From contig NZ_NFLE01000006.1 in assembly GCF_002160755.1 (NCBI RefSeq), forward strand, positions 62,001-126,000: a stretch of DNA of 64,000 bases, written 5' to 3'. The notes under the pieces are model-generated. The model saw only the letters and a list, made by a program, of their open reading frames with translations, had not been told where the DNA came from and ran no database searches. This DNA is from Lachnoclostridium sp. An14 (lineage in GTDB: Bacteria > Bacillota > Clostridia > Lachnospirales > Lachnospiraceae). Positions 42,479-50,549 of this stretch are shown here, in pieces. How positions within the stretch are numbered: position 1 is the first letter of the stretch; each line of letters begins with the position of its first letter. The position numbers and the translations under genes are program-made.

Positions 42479-44758
42479 TTATAAAAGATCGTTAATATCT
42501 GATTTTAACACATCCGCCTTCGGTCCGTAAACCGCCTGGATGCCTCCGTCCTTCTTGATTAAGCCCATGGCGCCCTCTGCCTTCCAGGCTGCCAGGTCTG
42601 CCACTTTGTCCATATCCTTGACGGTTACTCTCAGTCTCGTCATGCAGGCGTCCACCAGCACGATATTCTCTCTGCCGCCCAACAGGCCAATGATGCGCTC
42701 TGCCTGGCTGCCATTTCCGCCGGCCGTGGCCCCGCTGCTCTGGGGAGCGTCCGCGGACTCGTCGTTTCCGCCCTCATCTGTATAGTTTCCAAGACGTCCC
42801 GGCGTAGCGAATTTGAATTTTCCAATCATAAAGTACGCTACCGCGTAGCCGATGACGAAGAATGCCACCACGCAGATCGCGAAGTTGATAATGTCACCTG
42901 TCAGACCGGCCTGTACCGACATGGGAAGTCTGGTAAACAGCTCCAGGTTTCCGAAGGAATGAAGACGCAGGTCGATGATTCCGGCCATAGCGAAGGCGCA
43001 GCCCTGCAGCACCGCGTATACCAGGTAAAGGGGCATCGCGCAGAACATAAACATGAACTCCAGAGGCTCCGTCACTCCCGTTAAGAACACTGCCAGCACG
43101 ATGGAAACAAACATGGAACGATAGCTTTTCTTTCTCTCCGGCTCTACTCTCCGGTACATTGCCAGGGCGATGCCAAGGAGCAGGCCCGTAGCGCCGATCA
43201 TCTGGCCCACCTTAAATCTGGCGGGAGTTACCGTGGTCAGAAGGTTCTGGTAGCCGGCCATATCTCCGGCGTTTTTCAGGTTAATTAAGTCAGTCGCCCA
43301 TGCAAGCCACAGGGGATCCTGTCCGAATACCTGGGTTCCGGCGTTGGCACCGGTGAGGATCGTGTAGGTTCCGCCAAAGGAGGTGTAGTTCATGGGGATC
43401 GTCAGCATATGGTGCAGTCCGAAGGGCAGCAGCAGTCTCTCCAGCGTTCCGTAGATGAACGGCGCCAGTACCGGCGACGTGGAGGAGGAATTGGCGATCC
43501 ACACACCAAAAGCGTTGATTCCCGTCTGGATCACCGGCCAAACCACAGCCAGCACCAGGGAAATGATCACGGACCAAACGATAACCACCAGGGGCACAAA
43601 CCGTTTTCCGTTGAAGAATGCCAGGGCATCCGGAAGTTTTCTATAATTATAGTAGCGGTTGTAAACCGTCCCGCCGACAAATCCGGCGATAATTCCCACA
43701 AACACACCCATATTCAGGGCCGGAGCGCCAAGCACCGACGTGAAATAGCCGTCTACCTGGATCGCCTGTCCAAACAGGGTGTGGGTGATGGCGCCTTCCG
43801 TCTCCAGCATCTCGCTGGTCACGCCAAACACCGAGCCGGTGATCATGTTGATCAGGATAAACGCGATCACTGCCGCAAACGCGCCGCCAGCCCGCTCCTT
43901 CGCCCAGGAACCGCCGATGGCCACGGCAAACAGGATGTGAAGGTTATTGATAATCGCCCATCCGATATTCTCCATGGTACTGCCCACAGTGAGAATCATG
44001 GACATATCGCCGCCGCTCATCTGCACCAGCTTTCCCAAACTGATCATCAGACCAGCCGCCGGCATTACGGCGATAACCGTCATCAGCACCTTGCCCAGTT
44101 TCTGAAGGAAATCGAAATCAATGGGCAGTTTCTTTTTCTTCTTTTCGGAACCTGCGCCGCCGTTTCCAGCCTGGGTGGTCTCCACAGAGCTGGCCGCGGA
44201 TTTCTTGCCATCGGTTTCCGGTTTCTGCGCCGTCTCATTTTTGGTCTCTGCCGCGGTGTCCATGCCTTCCTGGCAGTTGTCCAGAATGGTGATCAGCTCC
44301 GTTTTGCCTGCCTCAACCGGGCCTAAATGAACATTCATCGTCCGGTCTGTCAGCCCTTCACAGATCAGCACCGGCGTGATGGTATTCATGCCGCGGCTCT
44401 TTAAATCCTCCACGTCCACTTCCGCCACCAGATCTCCGGCTTTCACCTTGTCGCCCGGCTCCACATGAGCCTTAAAGCACTCCCCTTTCAGAGAAACTGT
44501 TTCCAGTCCGAAGTGCACTAAAATTTCCACACCGTCCTCCGTGCGGAATCCATAAGCGTGCAGCGTTGGCGCCACCGACACTACCTCGCCGTCCACCGGG
44601 CTGACAATCCGCCCATCTGCCGGCTCAATGGCCGCCCCGTCCCCAATGATCTTCTGGGAAAATACGGGATCCGGAACCTGATCAACCGCAACCGCCGTAC
44701 CCGTAAGCGGTGACCGAATGACAATCCCTGTGCAACCGTCCTTGGTCTGCTCCTTCAT
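42479..44758 (-). CDS. PTS maltose/glucose-type transporter EIIABC
   Basis: A 759-residue phosphotransferase permease in the unusual order A-C-B. The EIIA domain (residues 10-160) has the phospho-His in EILVHFGLETV (His82) with His67 beside it. A Lys/Ala/Glu-rich linker follows, then EIIC (about 210-650) with AVMPAAGLMISLGKLV, FIYGTLERLLLPFGLHHMLT and VFGQDPLWLAWATDL, which resemble streptococcal MalT/PtsG. The C-terminal EIIB has the phospho-Cys in VDACMTRLRVTV (Cys705). It takes up and phosphorylates glucose or maltose. First gene of the operon with malQ; regulated by the divergent LacI protein through O1. Confidence 0.93.
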   Translation of the reverse strand: MKEQTKDGCTGIVIRSPLTGTAVAVDQVPDPVFSQKIIGDGAAIEPADGRIVSPVDGEVVSVAPTLHAYGFRTEDGVEILVHFGLETVSLKGECFKAHVEPGDKVKAGDLVAEVDVEDLKSRGMNTITPVLICEGLTDRTMNVHLGPVEAGKTELITILDNCQEGMDTAAETKNETAQKPETDGKKSAASSVETTQAGNGGAGSEKKKKKLPIDFDFLQKLGKVLMTVIAVMPAAGLMISLGKLVQMSGGDMSMILTVGSTMENIGWAIINNLHILFAVAIGGSWAKERAGGAFAAVIAFILINMITGSVFGVTSEMLETEGAITHTLFGQAIQVDGYFTSVLGAPALNMGVFVGIIAGFVGGTVYNRYYNYRKLPDALAFFNGKRFVPLVVIVWSVIISLVLAVVWPVIQTGINAFGVWIANSSSTSPVLAPFIYGTLERLLLPFGLHHMLTIPMNYTSFGGTYTILTGANAGTQVFGQDPLWLAWATDLINLKNAGDMAGYQNLLTTVTPARFKVGQMIGATGLLLGIALAMYRRVEPERKKSYRSMFVSIVLAVFLTGVTEPLEFMFMFCAMPLYLVYAVLQGCAFAMAGIIDLRLHSFGNLELFTRLPMSVQAGLTGDIINFAICVVAFFVIGYAVAYFMIGKFKFATPGRLGNYTDEGGNDESADAPQSSGATAGGNGSQAERIIGLLGGRENIVLVDACMTRLRVTVKDMDKVADLAAWKAEGAMGLIKKDGGIQAVYGPKADVLKSDINDLL

Positions 44759-44874
44759 ACAATTTCCTCCTTACCTTTTCATCCTTTTTCAGCTTTTCAT
44801 ACCCATCCCGCACATCTCATTCTCAGGTCTGCTCTGCTTTCTGCACCGTTGCGCTGATGGTTTGCATTATTTTG

Positions 44875-44888
44875 TGCAATCGCTTGCA
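44875..44888. promoter_or_regulatory. LacI-type operator O1
   Basis: TGCAATCGCTTGCA, a near-palindrome with a CG centre as in MalR/LacI-family operators. It lies five bases downstream of the PTS -10 element, so a bound repressor would cover the start point. The same sequence recurs at 45005-45018. Confidence 0.8.
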
Positions 44889-44893
44889 TTAAA

Positions 44894-44921
44894 TATATAG
44901 CATCCAGCCGCGAAAAAGCAA
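44894..44921 (-). promoter_or_regulatory. promoter of the PTS/malQ operon
   Basis: On the minus strand TTGCTT (44916-44921), 16-base spacer, TATATA (44894-44899). Leader to the start codon of about 130 bases, with O1 at its beginning. Confidence 0.6.
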
Positions 44922-45004
44922 GTGTTTTCCTTTATTTTTCTCGTTTTCTACCATTTCAACAAATTATCGACCCCTGTTTTGTGCACTTTTTATCCTATAT
45001 TTTG

Positions 45005-45018
45005 TGCAATCGCTTGCA
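45005..45018. promoter_or_regulatory. LacI-type operator O2
   Basis: Second copy of TGCAATCGCTTGCA; identity with O1 extends over 23 bases (from TATTTTG before to TT after). It is 130 bases from O1, about 12 helical turns, and 19 bases upstream of the lacI-type gene's -35. Confidence 0.8.
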
Positions 45019-45036
45019 TTTACTATGCAAAATCAT

Positions 45037-45065
45037 TTGACAAACGTCCGCAAACTGATTAAACT
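45037..45065 (+). promoter_or_regulatory. promoter of the LacI-family regulator gene
   Basis: TTGACA (45037-45042), 17-base spacer, TAAACT (45060-45065); about 115 bases before the start codon. Confidence 0.65.
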
Positions 45066-45178
45066 AGAAGTATAAATTTTTGATTTTTCTTGCGTGAAAC
45101 GTACGCTTTATGCAATTTTCATTATTTTCGCCGGCGGTCATTTTTACTCCGAACAGCCGGCAGCAAAGGAGGTTTTCC

Positions 45179-46210
45179 ATGCCAGTTACCTTAAAAGACG
45201 TGGCCGCCCTGGCGGGCGTGTCCCCCTCCACGGTTTCCCGCACCTGCAAGGATCATCCGTCCATCAGCCGCCAGACGAAGGAGAAGGTCCGTCAGGCTAT
45301 GGATATTCTGGGATATGAGCCCAATTTTCAGGCAAGCGGCCTGGCCACCCAGAACTCCCGCACCATCGGAATCATTCTTCCTCCGTCGGAATGGGAGGCC
45401 TATGAAAACTCTTTCTATCTGGAGGCTATCCGCGGCATCAGCCTGCTGTGCAACGAAAAGCAGTACATCAACACCGTCATCACCGGAAAAAACGAAGACG
45501 AGATCCTTCGCGCCGCCAAAACCATGGTGCGCAGCGGCCTGGCAGAGGGATTCATCGTGCTCTATTCCCGCGAAAATGATCCGGTGATCAATTATTTTCA
45601 CGAGGAGGGAATCCTCTACGTTCTGGTGGGCAAGGCCTACCGCAACGCCAACCAGACCATCTACGTGGACAATGACAACATTCTGGCGGGCAGAGAGGCC
45701 ACCCAGTACCTCATTTCTCTGGGACATCGCCGGATCGCCTATATAAGTGTGGGCCACTCCCTGCTGTTTGCCGGAGACCGAAAATCCGGCTATTTGCTGG
45801 CCCTGGCGGAAAACGGCCTCTCCTCCCCCAAAGGCTACTGCCTGGAGACGGCGTTCCACCCCGGAGTCAGAAACGAGACCGTGGAGGCCCTCTTAAAACG
45901 CCCGGACCGCCCCACGGCTATTCTGGTGAGTGATGACATCCTGGCCTCCTGCCTGGAGCGCCTGTGTCTGGAGATGAACCTGTCGGTTCCGAAGGATCTG
46001 TCTATCATCTCCTTCAACAACTCCCTGTTCTCCCAGATTTCCAGCCCGCCCCTTACCTCTATGGACGTAAACTCCCTTCAGCTGGGCATTGAGGCCGCCT
46101 CCCAGATGATCAGCCATATCGAAAACCCGAACCTGATGGCGACGAAAACCATTGTGCCTCATCATATTGTGGTGAGGGAGAGCTGCGGGCCGGTGGGGGT
46201 GGACGGGTAA
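45179..46210 (+). CDS. LacI-family transcriptional regulator (MalR-like)
   Basis: A 343-residue regulator. The N-terminal helix-turn-helix and hinge VTLKDVAALAGVSPSTVSRT, followed by KVRQAMDILGYEPNFQASGL, are canonical; the sensor domain has GIILPPS, YLISLGHRRIAYISVG near 180 and a C-terminal VVRESCGP motif. It resembles maltose-responsive regulators. The ATG at 45179 has a perfect AAAGGAGG eight bases upstream; the open frame back to 45110 is ignored. Divergent from the PTS/malQ operon, with two identical palindromic operators between, so it should repress that operon and perhaps itself. Confidence 0.92.
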   Translation: MPVTLKDVAALAGVSPSTVSRTCKDHPSISRQTKEKVRQAMDILGYEPNFQASGLATQNSRTIGIILPPSEWEAYENSFYLEAIRGISLLCNEKQYINTVITGKNEDEILRAAKTMVRSGLAEGFIVLYSRENDPVINYFHEEGILYVLVGKAYRNANQTIYVDNDNILAGREATQYLISLGHRRIAYISVGHSLLFAGDRKSGYLLALAENGLSSPKGYCLETAFHPGVRNETVEALLKRPDRPTAILVSDDILASCLERLCLEMNLSVPKDLSIISFNNSLFSQISSPPLTSMDVNSLQLGIEAASQMISHIENPNLMATKTIVPHHIVVRESCGPVGVDG

Positions 46211-46254
46211 AAGAATGGATTTTTAGGTGAAGGGGATGAATTGTGGAAAGAGTG

Positions 46255-46282
46255 AGGCCTCTGGAGATGGGTCCAGAGGCCT
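46255..46282. other. perfect hairpin after the LacI-family gene
   Basis: AGGCCTCTGGA, 6-base loop, TCCAGAGGCCT: an 11-base perfect stem 45 bases after the regulator stop. No T run follows on either strand; terminator function is uncertain. Confidence 0.5.
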
Positions 46283-46340
46283 TGGAGGTGTAAGATAATT
46301 TTGGGGGTGATTTGCTGGTTGGTGATGTGCGTTTCAGGGA

Positions 46341-46838
46341 TTAGCCGGTGATTTTAATACCAGGTGTTTCACTTTTTAATTCTTCATAGTTTCCATTCAC
46401 AAACACTGTATGCCAACCCCTTAGTCTGTATGTACAATTTGACTCATGTCCAGATAATTGGAAATCAACGGATGCTTCTGTTAAAGGTTTGCCTCCACTT
46501 GGATAAAAATTATATGTTAAATAATCAACCTGATTCCATCTTTCTCGATCTTCATCATATTGTTCTACTGCTATATCCATTTGTATCTCATCAACTGCCA
46601 CATGACATTGCGTTGTCATATAGATACCTATCCTACCATTTCTAGGATTGCTAATAGATAAGATCCCATCGGCAACCCAGTTTCCTCTTGGATCATAAAG
46701 CTGCACAATAACTTGTTGTTTCTCCTGCAAATTTTGATTATGACTATTTTCCTGAGTGGCTGTTTGCGCAAAAGTCGGACTAGTTCCTAAAATTGCAATT
46801 AATATCCCTATTAAAATACTCTTTAACAATTTTCTCAT
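46341..46838 (-). CDS. secreted protein of unknown function
   Basis: A 165-residue protein with a clear signal peptide (MRKLLKSILIGILIAILG, cleavage after TFA near residue 24). The mature part is mostly beta, with two cysteines (in TTQCHVAV and ESNCTYRL) that could form a disulfide. A region before it (QTATQENSHNQNLQEKQQ) is a polar linker. It resembles small secreted proteins seen in Lachnospiraceae, but I cannot name the family safely. DNA is markedly more AT-rich than the window average. It starts 18 bases after the anti-sigma-like gene, on the same strand, so the two are probably co-transcribed. Confidence 0.75.
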   Translation of the reverse strand: MRKLLKSILIGILIAILGTSPTFAQTATQENSHNQNLQEKQQVIVQLYDPRGNWVADGILSISNPRNGRIGIYMTTQCHVAVDEIQMDIAVEQYDEDRERWNQVDYLTYNFYPSGGKPLTEASVDFQLSGHESNCTYRLRGWHTVFVNGNYEELKSETPGIKITG

Positions 46839-46856
46839 ATGTCCCTCATCCTCTCA

Positions 46857-47663
46857 TTAATAATATCGCATATTTTCAACGATTTTTTTAAACTCATCTT
46901 CTTCCATTATACCGCTTAAAAGATAATATGCTGTTCTTGTTGTTATCTCTGCACTAAATTCTACTGCTCCATTAGTTAAATAATTTTTACTCAAAATAAC
47001 ATCTTCACCCAGCAAACGATTGTGCTGTTTTGCATATGGTATCCTATCTGATATATGCATATTGACAATTTCTTCCTCATCACCAAGTTCCGTTAATCTT
47101 ATAATATGATCATTATACTCCCACTTAATAATTGCTCGTTTTCCTTCAAATACTAACTCTTGAAAAAACATATCTGAAGGCACATAGCTTAGTGACAAAA
47201 CAGGAATTCCCAATTCTTTTGCAATTTCATCACAAGCATCTTCTGCCGTTTTTATATCTCCTGCCAATACGGGAACATTATTCCATACAACACCTTTATT
47301 TCCATCACTTTCACTCACTTCCCCATACCTAAACCCATTCCTACCCACAACACAAACCGTCCCCCCCACGCAAATCACCCCAACAACAGCCGCTGCCACA
47401 ACAACCCGCGACCATTTCCTTCTTCGGAAACGCCGGGGCGGGGATGGGGAACCATTTGTATCTGGCAAAGGGTCTGAAACGCTTGAATCGGACTGTTTTT
47501 CCTCTCTCTCCTTCATCCACATTTTCACTTTCTGCATAATCAGCTCAAATTCGCCGTCCGGAGCTTTCAGTTCCGGAGAGGTGTCTGGGTGGGCGATGGC
47601 ATCATCCATATCCATTTTCAGCTGCCTTTCAGAAAACCCATAGGCTGCTTTGATCTCATCCAT
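46857..47663 (-). CDS. anti-sigma-factor-like membrane protein
   Basis: The ATG at 47663 (MDEIKAAYGFSERQLKMDMD) gives a 268-residue protein; the frame extends upstream to 47735, where ATG 47717 is an alternative. The cytoplasmic N-terminus (KAPDGEFELIMQKVKMWMKE) is of a type found next to ECF-type sigma genes in Lachnospiraceae. One transmembrane segment (VVVAAAVVGVICVGGTVCVV, near residue 90) and an extracytoplasmic C-terminal domain resembling DUF4367 follow. The N-terminal coding part is GC-rich while the C-terminal part is AT-rich, which suggests a mosaic. A sigma factor gene lies beyond murG, 1.2 kb away. Function inferred from layout and not proven. Confidence 0.65.
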   Translation of the reverse strand: MDEIKAAYGFSERQLKMDMDDAIAHPDTSPELKAPDGEFELIMQKVKMWMKEREEKQSDSSVSDPLPDTNGSPSPPRRFRRRKWSRVVVAAAVVGVICVGGTVCVVGRNGFRYGEVSESDGNKGVVWNNVPVLAGDIKTAEDACDEIAKELGIPVLSLSYVPSDMFFQELVFEGKRAIIKWEYNDHIIRLTELGDEEEIVNMHISDRIPYAKQHNRLLGEDVILSKNYLTNGAVEFSAEITTRTAYYLLSGIMEEDEFKKIVENMRYY

Positions 47664-47754
47664 TATATAATCATCCTGCTGCCCCTTGATCTTCTTGCTG
47701 TCCACAAAGCACCTCATTCTGCCAATTATCCTCAACTTCCCTTTTTTGAAAGGG

Positions 47755-47785
47755 TTGACTTTTCACATCTTATGGGTAGTATAGT
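47755..47785 (+). promoter_or_regulatory. probable murG promoter
   Basis: TTGACT (47755-47760) with TAGTAT at 16-base or TATAGT at 19-base spacing (47777-47785), 40 bases before the murG start. A CCCTTT/AAAGGG hairpin lies directly upstream. Confidence 0.5.
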
Positions 47786-47823
47786 AATAGAGATAAAACC
47801 CGAATTGCTGTGGAGGTAACCAT

Positions 47824-48891
47824 ATGAAAAAAATCATCCTAACCGGCGGCGGTACAGCCGGGCACGTCACTCCAAATCTCGCTCTGATCCCGTCTTTACA
47901 GGAACTGGGATACGAGATTCATTACATCGGTTCTTATCAGGGTATTGAGAAGAAGTTGATTGAAAATGCCGGTATTCCATACCACGGCATTTCTTCCGGT
48001 AAGCTGCGCCGATATTTTGATCTGAAAAATTTCTCAGATCCCTTCCGCGTTTTGAAAGGTTACGGCGAGGCTTTAAAACTGCTGAAAGAATACAAACCGG
48101 ACGTTGTATTCTCCAAGGGTGGTTTTGTTGCCGTTCCTGTGGTTCTGGCCGCGAAACATTACAAAATCCCGACGATTATCCACGAATCCGATATGACTCC
48201 CGGTCTGGCCAACAAAATATGTATTCCTTCTGCCCAGAAGGTCTGCTGCAATTTCCCTGAGACTTTAAAATACCTTCCTCAGGAAAAAGCAGTTCTCACC
48301 GGCTCCCCCATCCGCAAGGAGCTTTTGGAGGGTGACCGGCTCTCCGGACTTCAATACGCTCACTTGTCCGCAAACCGTCCTGTCATACTGGTAATTGGCG
48401 GCAGCTTAGGTTCTGTCACCGTCAACAACGCGGTGAGAAAGATTCTCCCCAAGCTCCTCTCCCAATACCAGGTGGTACATATCTGCGGGAAAGGCAATCT
48501 GGACGAAGGCCTGATTGGAACCGCCGGATATGTTCAGTATGAATACGTGGACGCGCCGTTAAAGCATCTGTTTGCCGCTGCTGATGTGATCGTCTCCAGA
48601 GCTGGCGCCAACTCTATCTGCGAGATTCTGGCCCTCCGGAAACCGAACGTACTGATCCCGCTGTCCGCAGCTGCCAGCCGCGGTGATCAGATTTTAAATG
48701 CCAGATCCTTTGAAAAGCAGGGATTCAGCACCGTCCTTGAGGAGGAAAGCCTGACGGAGGATTCCCTTTATCAGGCCATCACCGCCACCGATCAAAACCG
48801 GTCGCAGTTTATCTCCTCAATGGAACAGAGCCCGCTCTCCAACGCGGTGGATACGATCATATCTCTGATCGAATCCTATTCCGCAAACTGA
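47824..48891 (+). CDS. murG: UDP-N-acetylglucosamine:lipid I transferase, staphylococcal-type MurG
   Basis: A 355-residue GT28 glycosyltransferase that makes lipid II at the inner face of the membrane. LTGGGTAGHVTPNLALIPSL at the N-terminus, FSKGGFVAVPVVLAAKHYKI near 100, IIHESDMTPGLANKI near 120, VIGGSLGSVTVNNAV near 195 and VISRAGANSICEILALRKPN near 265 match. The HESDMTPGLANK form is that of Staphylococcus MurG, not the HEQNA form of the usual division-cluster enzyme, so this may be a second murG. The gene lies outside any division cluster. GGAGG is 7 bases before the ATG. Its 3' end overlaps the converging sigma gene by 16 bases. Confidence 0.92.
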   Translation: MKKIILTGGGTAGHVTPNLALIPSLQELGYEIHYIGSYQGIEKKLIENAGIPYHGISSGKLRRYFDLKNFSDPFRVLKGYGEALKLLKEYKPDVVFSKGGFVAVPVVLAAKHYKIPTIIHESDMTPGLANKICIPSAQKVCCNFPETLKYLPQEKAVLTGSPIRKELLEGDRLSGLQYAHLSANRPVILVIGGSLGSVTVNNAVRKILPKLLSQYQVVHICGKGNLDEGLIGTAGYVQYEYVDAPLKHLFAAADVIVSRAGANSICEILALRKPNVLIPLSAAASRGDQILNARSFEKQGFSTVLEEESLTEDSLYQAITATDQNRSQFISSMEQSPLSNAVDTIISLIESYSAN

Positions 48892-49430
48892 GGCATATAC
48901 TCCGGACCTAATTTCTTTCTCAAATAGATCCTGGCTCTCATCAATCGGGAACGGCACGCCGTTCCCGAGATGCCCAACAGTTCGCTGGCCTCGGAAGGCG
49001 AATACTCCAAAACACAGCAATAGTAAACAACATCTCTCCAATCTGGTTTCATCGCATCAATGATTCCGCGAATCTCCATATAGCGATGGTTCTCAATCAC
49101 CAGGTCTGAAACATCTTTTCCCATACACCGCAACAGTACCGCGGTCGGCACTCTGCCATCTTCTGGATCCCATTCTACTTTTCCGATCCGGCAATTCCTT
49201 CTGTACAGATCCACACATTTGTTCTTTAGGATCTTCGTCAGCATCGCTTTGATATTGCCGATTTCTTCTCCGTCCTTGAACAGATAGTATTGATAATACG
49301 CAGCGAAGGTCTCCTGAACCACATCGTCAATATCGTCATACTCCACTCCGTACCTTCTGGCAATCGTTCTCAAAGGTGCTTGATACGTTTCGTAAATTGA
49401 CCGGAACAACTGATTCATTTCACGTTCCAT
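48876..49430 (-). CDS. ECF-like RNA polymerase sigma factor
   Basis: A 184-residue sigma-70 family protein with region 2 (IARRYGVEYDDIDDVVQETF near residue 20, LTKILKNKCVDLYRRN near 65) and region 4 (VLEYSPSEASELLGISGTAC then RSRLMRARIYLRKKL near 140-165). No region 1 or 3. ATG 49430 with CAGGAGAG upstream is chosen over longer starts in the HIT gene. Downstream of the rhomboid and HIT genes on the same strand; converges on murG with a 16-base overlap. The anti-sigma-like gene lies beyond murG. Confidence 0.88.
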   Translation of the reverse strand: MEREMNQLFRSIYETYQAPLRTIARRYGVEYDDIDDVVQETFAAYYQYYLFKDGEEIGNIKAMLTKILKNKCVDLYRRNCRIGKVEWDPEDGRVPTAVLLRCMGKDVSDLVIENHRYMEIRGIIDAMKPDWRDVVYYCCVLEYSPSEASELLGISGTACRSRLMRARIYLRKKLGPEYMPQFAE

Positions 49431-49452
49431 ATTCTCTCCTGCCTGCCGTTTA

Positions 49453-49869
49453 TTATAATTCATTTCTAATAAGCTCCGCTGTCTCTGACAGCTCCTCCTT
49501 TGTTGGTTCACCCGGTTTCCAGGACACCATTTCAGGGCCGCCGTCATACCGTGGAATAATATGTACATGAAAATGGAACACAGTCTGGCCGGCTGACCTC
49601 CCATTATTCTGCACCACGTTAAAGCCGCTGCAGCCCAATGCCTTTTTCATTGCAGCGCCTATTTTTGCCGCCAGGGGAAGAGCCTTTGCGGCTACCGAAT
49701 CATCCAGAGCGCACACGTCCTGATAGTGATTCTTCGGAAGAATCAGTGCATGGCCCCTGGAAGCCGGCCCCAGGTCCAGAATTACCCGAAAGTCCTCATC
49801 TTCATATATGGTAGAAGATGGGATCTCTCCATTTGCAATTTTGCAGAAAATGCAGTTATCGTCCTTCAT
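49453..49869 (-). CDS. HIT-family nucleotide hydrolase
   Basis: A 138-residue histidine triad protein. DNCIFCKIANGEIPSSTIYE at the N-terminus and the catalytic HFHVHIIPRYDGG near residue 98 identify it; the family hydrolyses nucleoside phosphoramidates and dinucleotides. Two N-terminal cysteines of the CxxC zinc site: one only (CIFC) visible with others missing downstream. It overlaps the rhomboid gene by 14 bases, so coupled expression is likely. Confidence 0.93.
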   Translation of the reverse strand: MKDDNCIFCKIANGEIPSSTIYEDEDFRVILDLGPASRGHALILPKNHYQDVCALDDSVAAKALPLAAKIGAAMKKALGCSGFNVVQNNGRSAGQTVFHFHVHIIPRYDGGPEMVSWKPGEPTKEELSETAELIRNEL

Positions 49870-50491
49870 TCATGCCTCCCTCCTCAGCATACGGCTTCCT
49901 CTCCTCCGGGCCGGTATAAAACAATACCCCCAGAAGAAATCCAAGAACCAAGCCGCCTATATGAGCCGCGTTATCCACACCTGTGCTGGTAAATCCGAAA
50001 TAGAGAGAACATACCACAAGCATCGTAAGCTGTCTGGTGCTTAAATCCTCCAGCTGTCCTCTGTTCCGGATCACTGCGTACAGCAGGCCGCCGATCACTC
50101 CGAAGATCGCTCCCGACGCCCCTGCCGAAACTGCCGGCTCATAATCATTAATACTGACTATCATAGAAAAAACGTTTGCCCCAACTCCGCAGACCAGGTA
50201 AAACACCAGATACTTGATCCTGCCCAACGCCCGTTCCAGATTATCCCCCAGCACAAACTGAATAATCATGTTGTTCACCAAATGGGAAATCCCAAAGTGC
50301 ATGAACACCGATGTCAGCAGGCGGTAGTACTCCCCGTGCTTTACAATCAACGGCACGTACATTGCTCCATGTTCTACCATGAACCAGGCATTTTCCGTAG
50401 ATCCGCAAAATTCCAGCCATAGAAAATATAATATGTTGACAATGATCAGCGTGTCATTGATATACGCGGGCTTTCTCCGGCGATGCTGCAT
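49856..50491 (-). CDS. rhomboid-family intramembrane serine protease
   Basis: A 211-residue membrane protein with six segments. The catalytic Ser lies in GASGAIFGVIGGLLY near residue 130 and the catalytic His in NAAHIGGLVLGFLLG near 180; FGISHLVNNMIIQFVLGDNL near 70 is the conserved N-terminal motif. It cuts membrane proteins within the bilayer. First gene after the promoter at 50518-50546; overlaps the HIT gene by 14 bases. Confidence 0.93.
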   Translation of the reverse strand: MQHRRRKPAYINDTLIIVNILYFLWLEFCGSTENAWFMVEHGAMYVPLIVKHGEYYRLLTSVFMHFGISHLVNNMIIQFVLGDNLERALGRIKYLVFYLVCGVGANVFSMIVSINDYEPAVSAGASGAIFGVIGGLLYAVIRNRGQLEDLSTRQLTMLVVCSLYFGFTSTGVDNAAHIGGLVLGFLLGVLFYTGPEERKPYAEEGGMNEGR

Positions 50492-50517
50492 ACGTTTTCT
50501 CCTTTTTATACACGCTT

Positions 50518-50546
50518 ATTGTAACATATTTTCCAGAATTTGTTAA
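50518..50546 (-). promoter_or_regulatory. promoter of rhomboid-HIT-sigma genes
   Basis: On the minus strand TTAACA (50541-50546), 17-base spacer, TACAAT (50518-50523), 26 bases before the rhomboid start. It separates these genes from the Tad locus upstream. Confidence 0.65.
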
Positions 50547-50549
50547 GAC

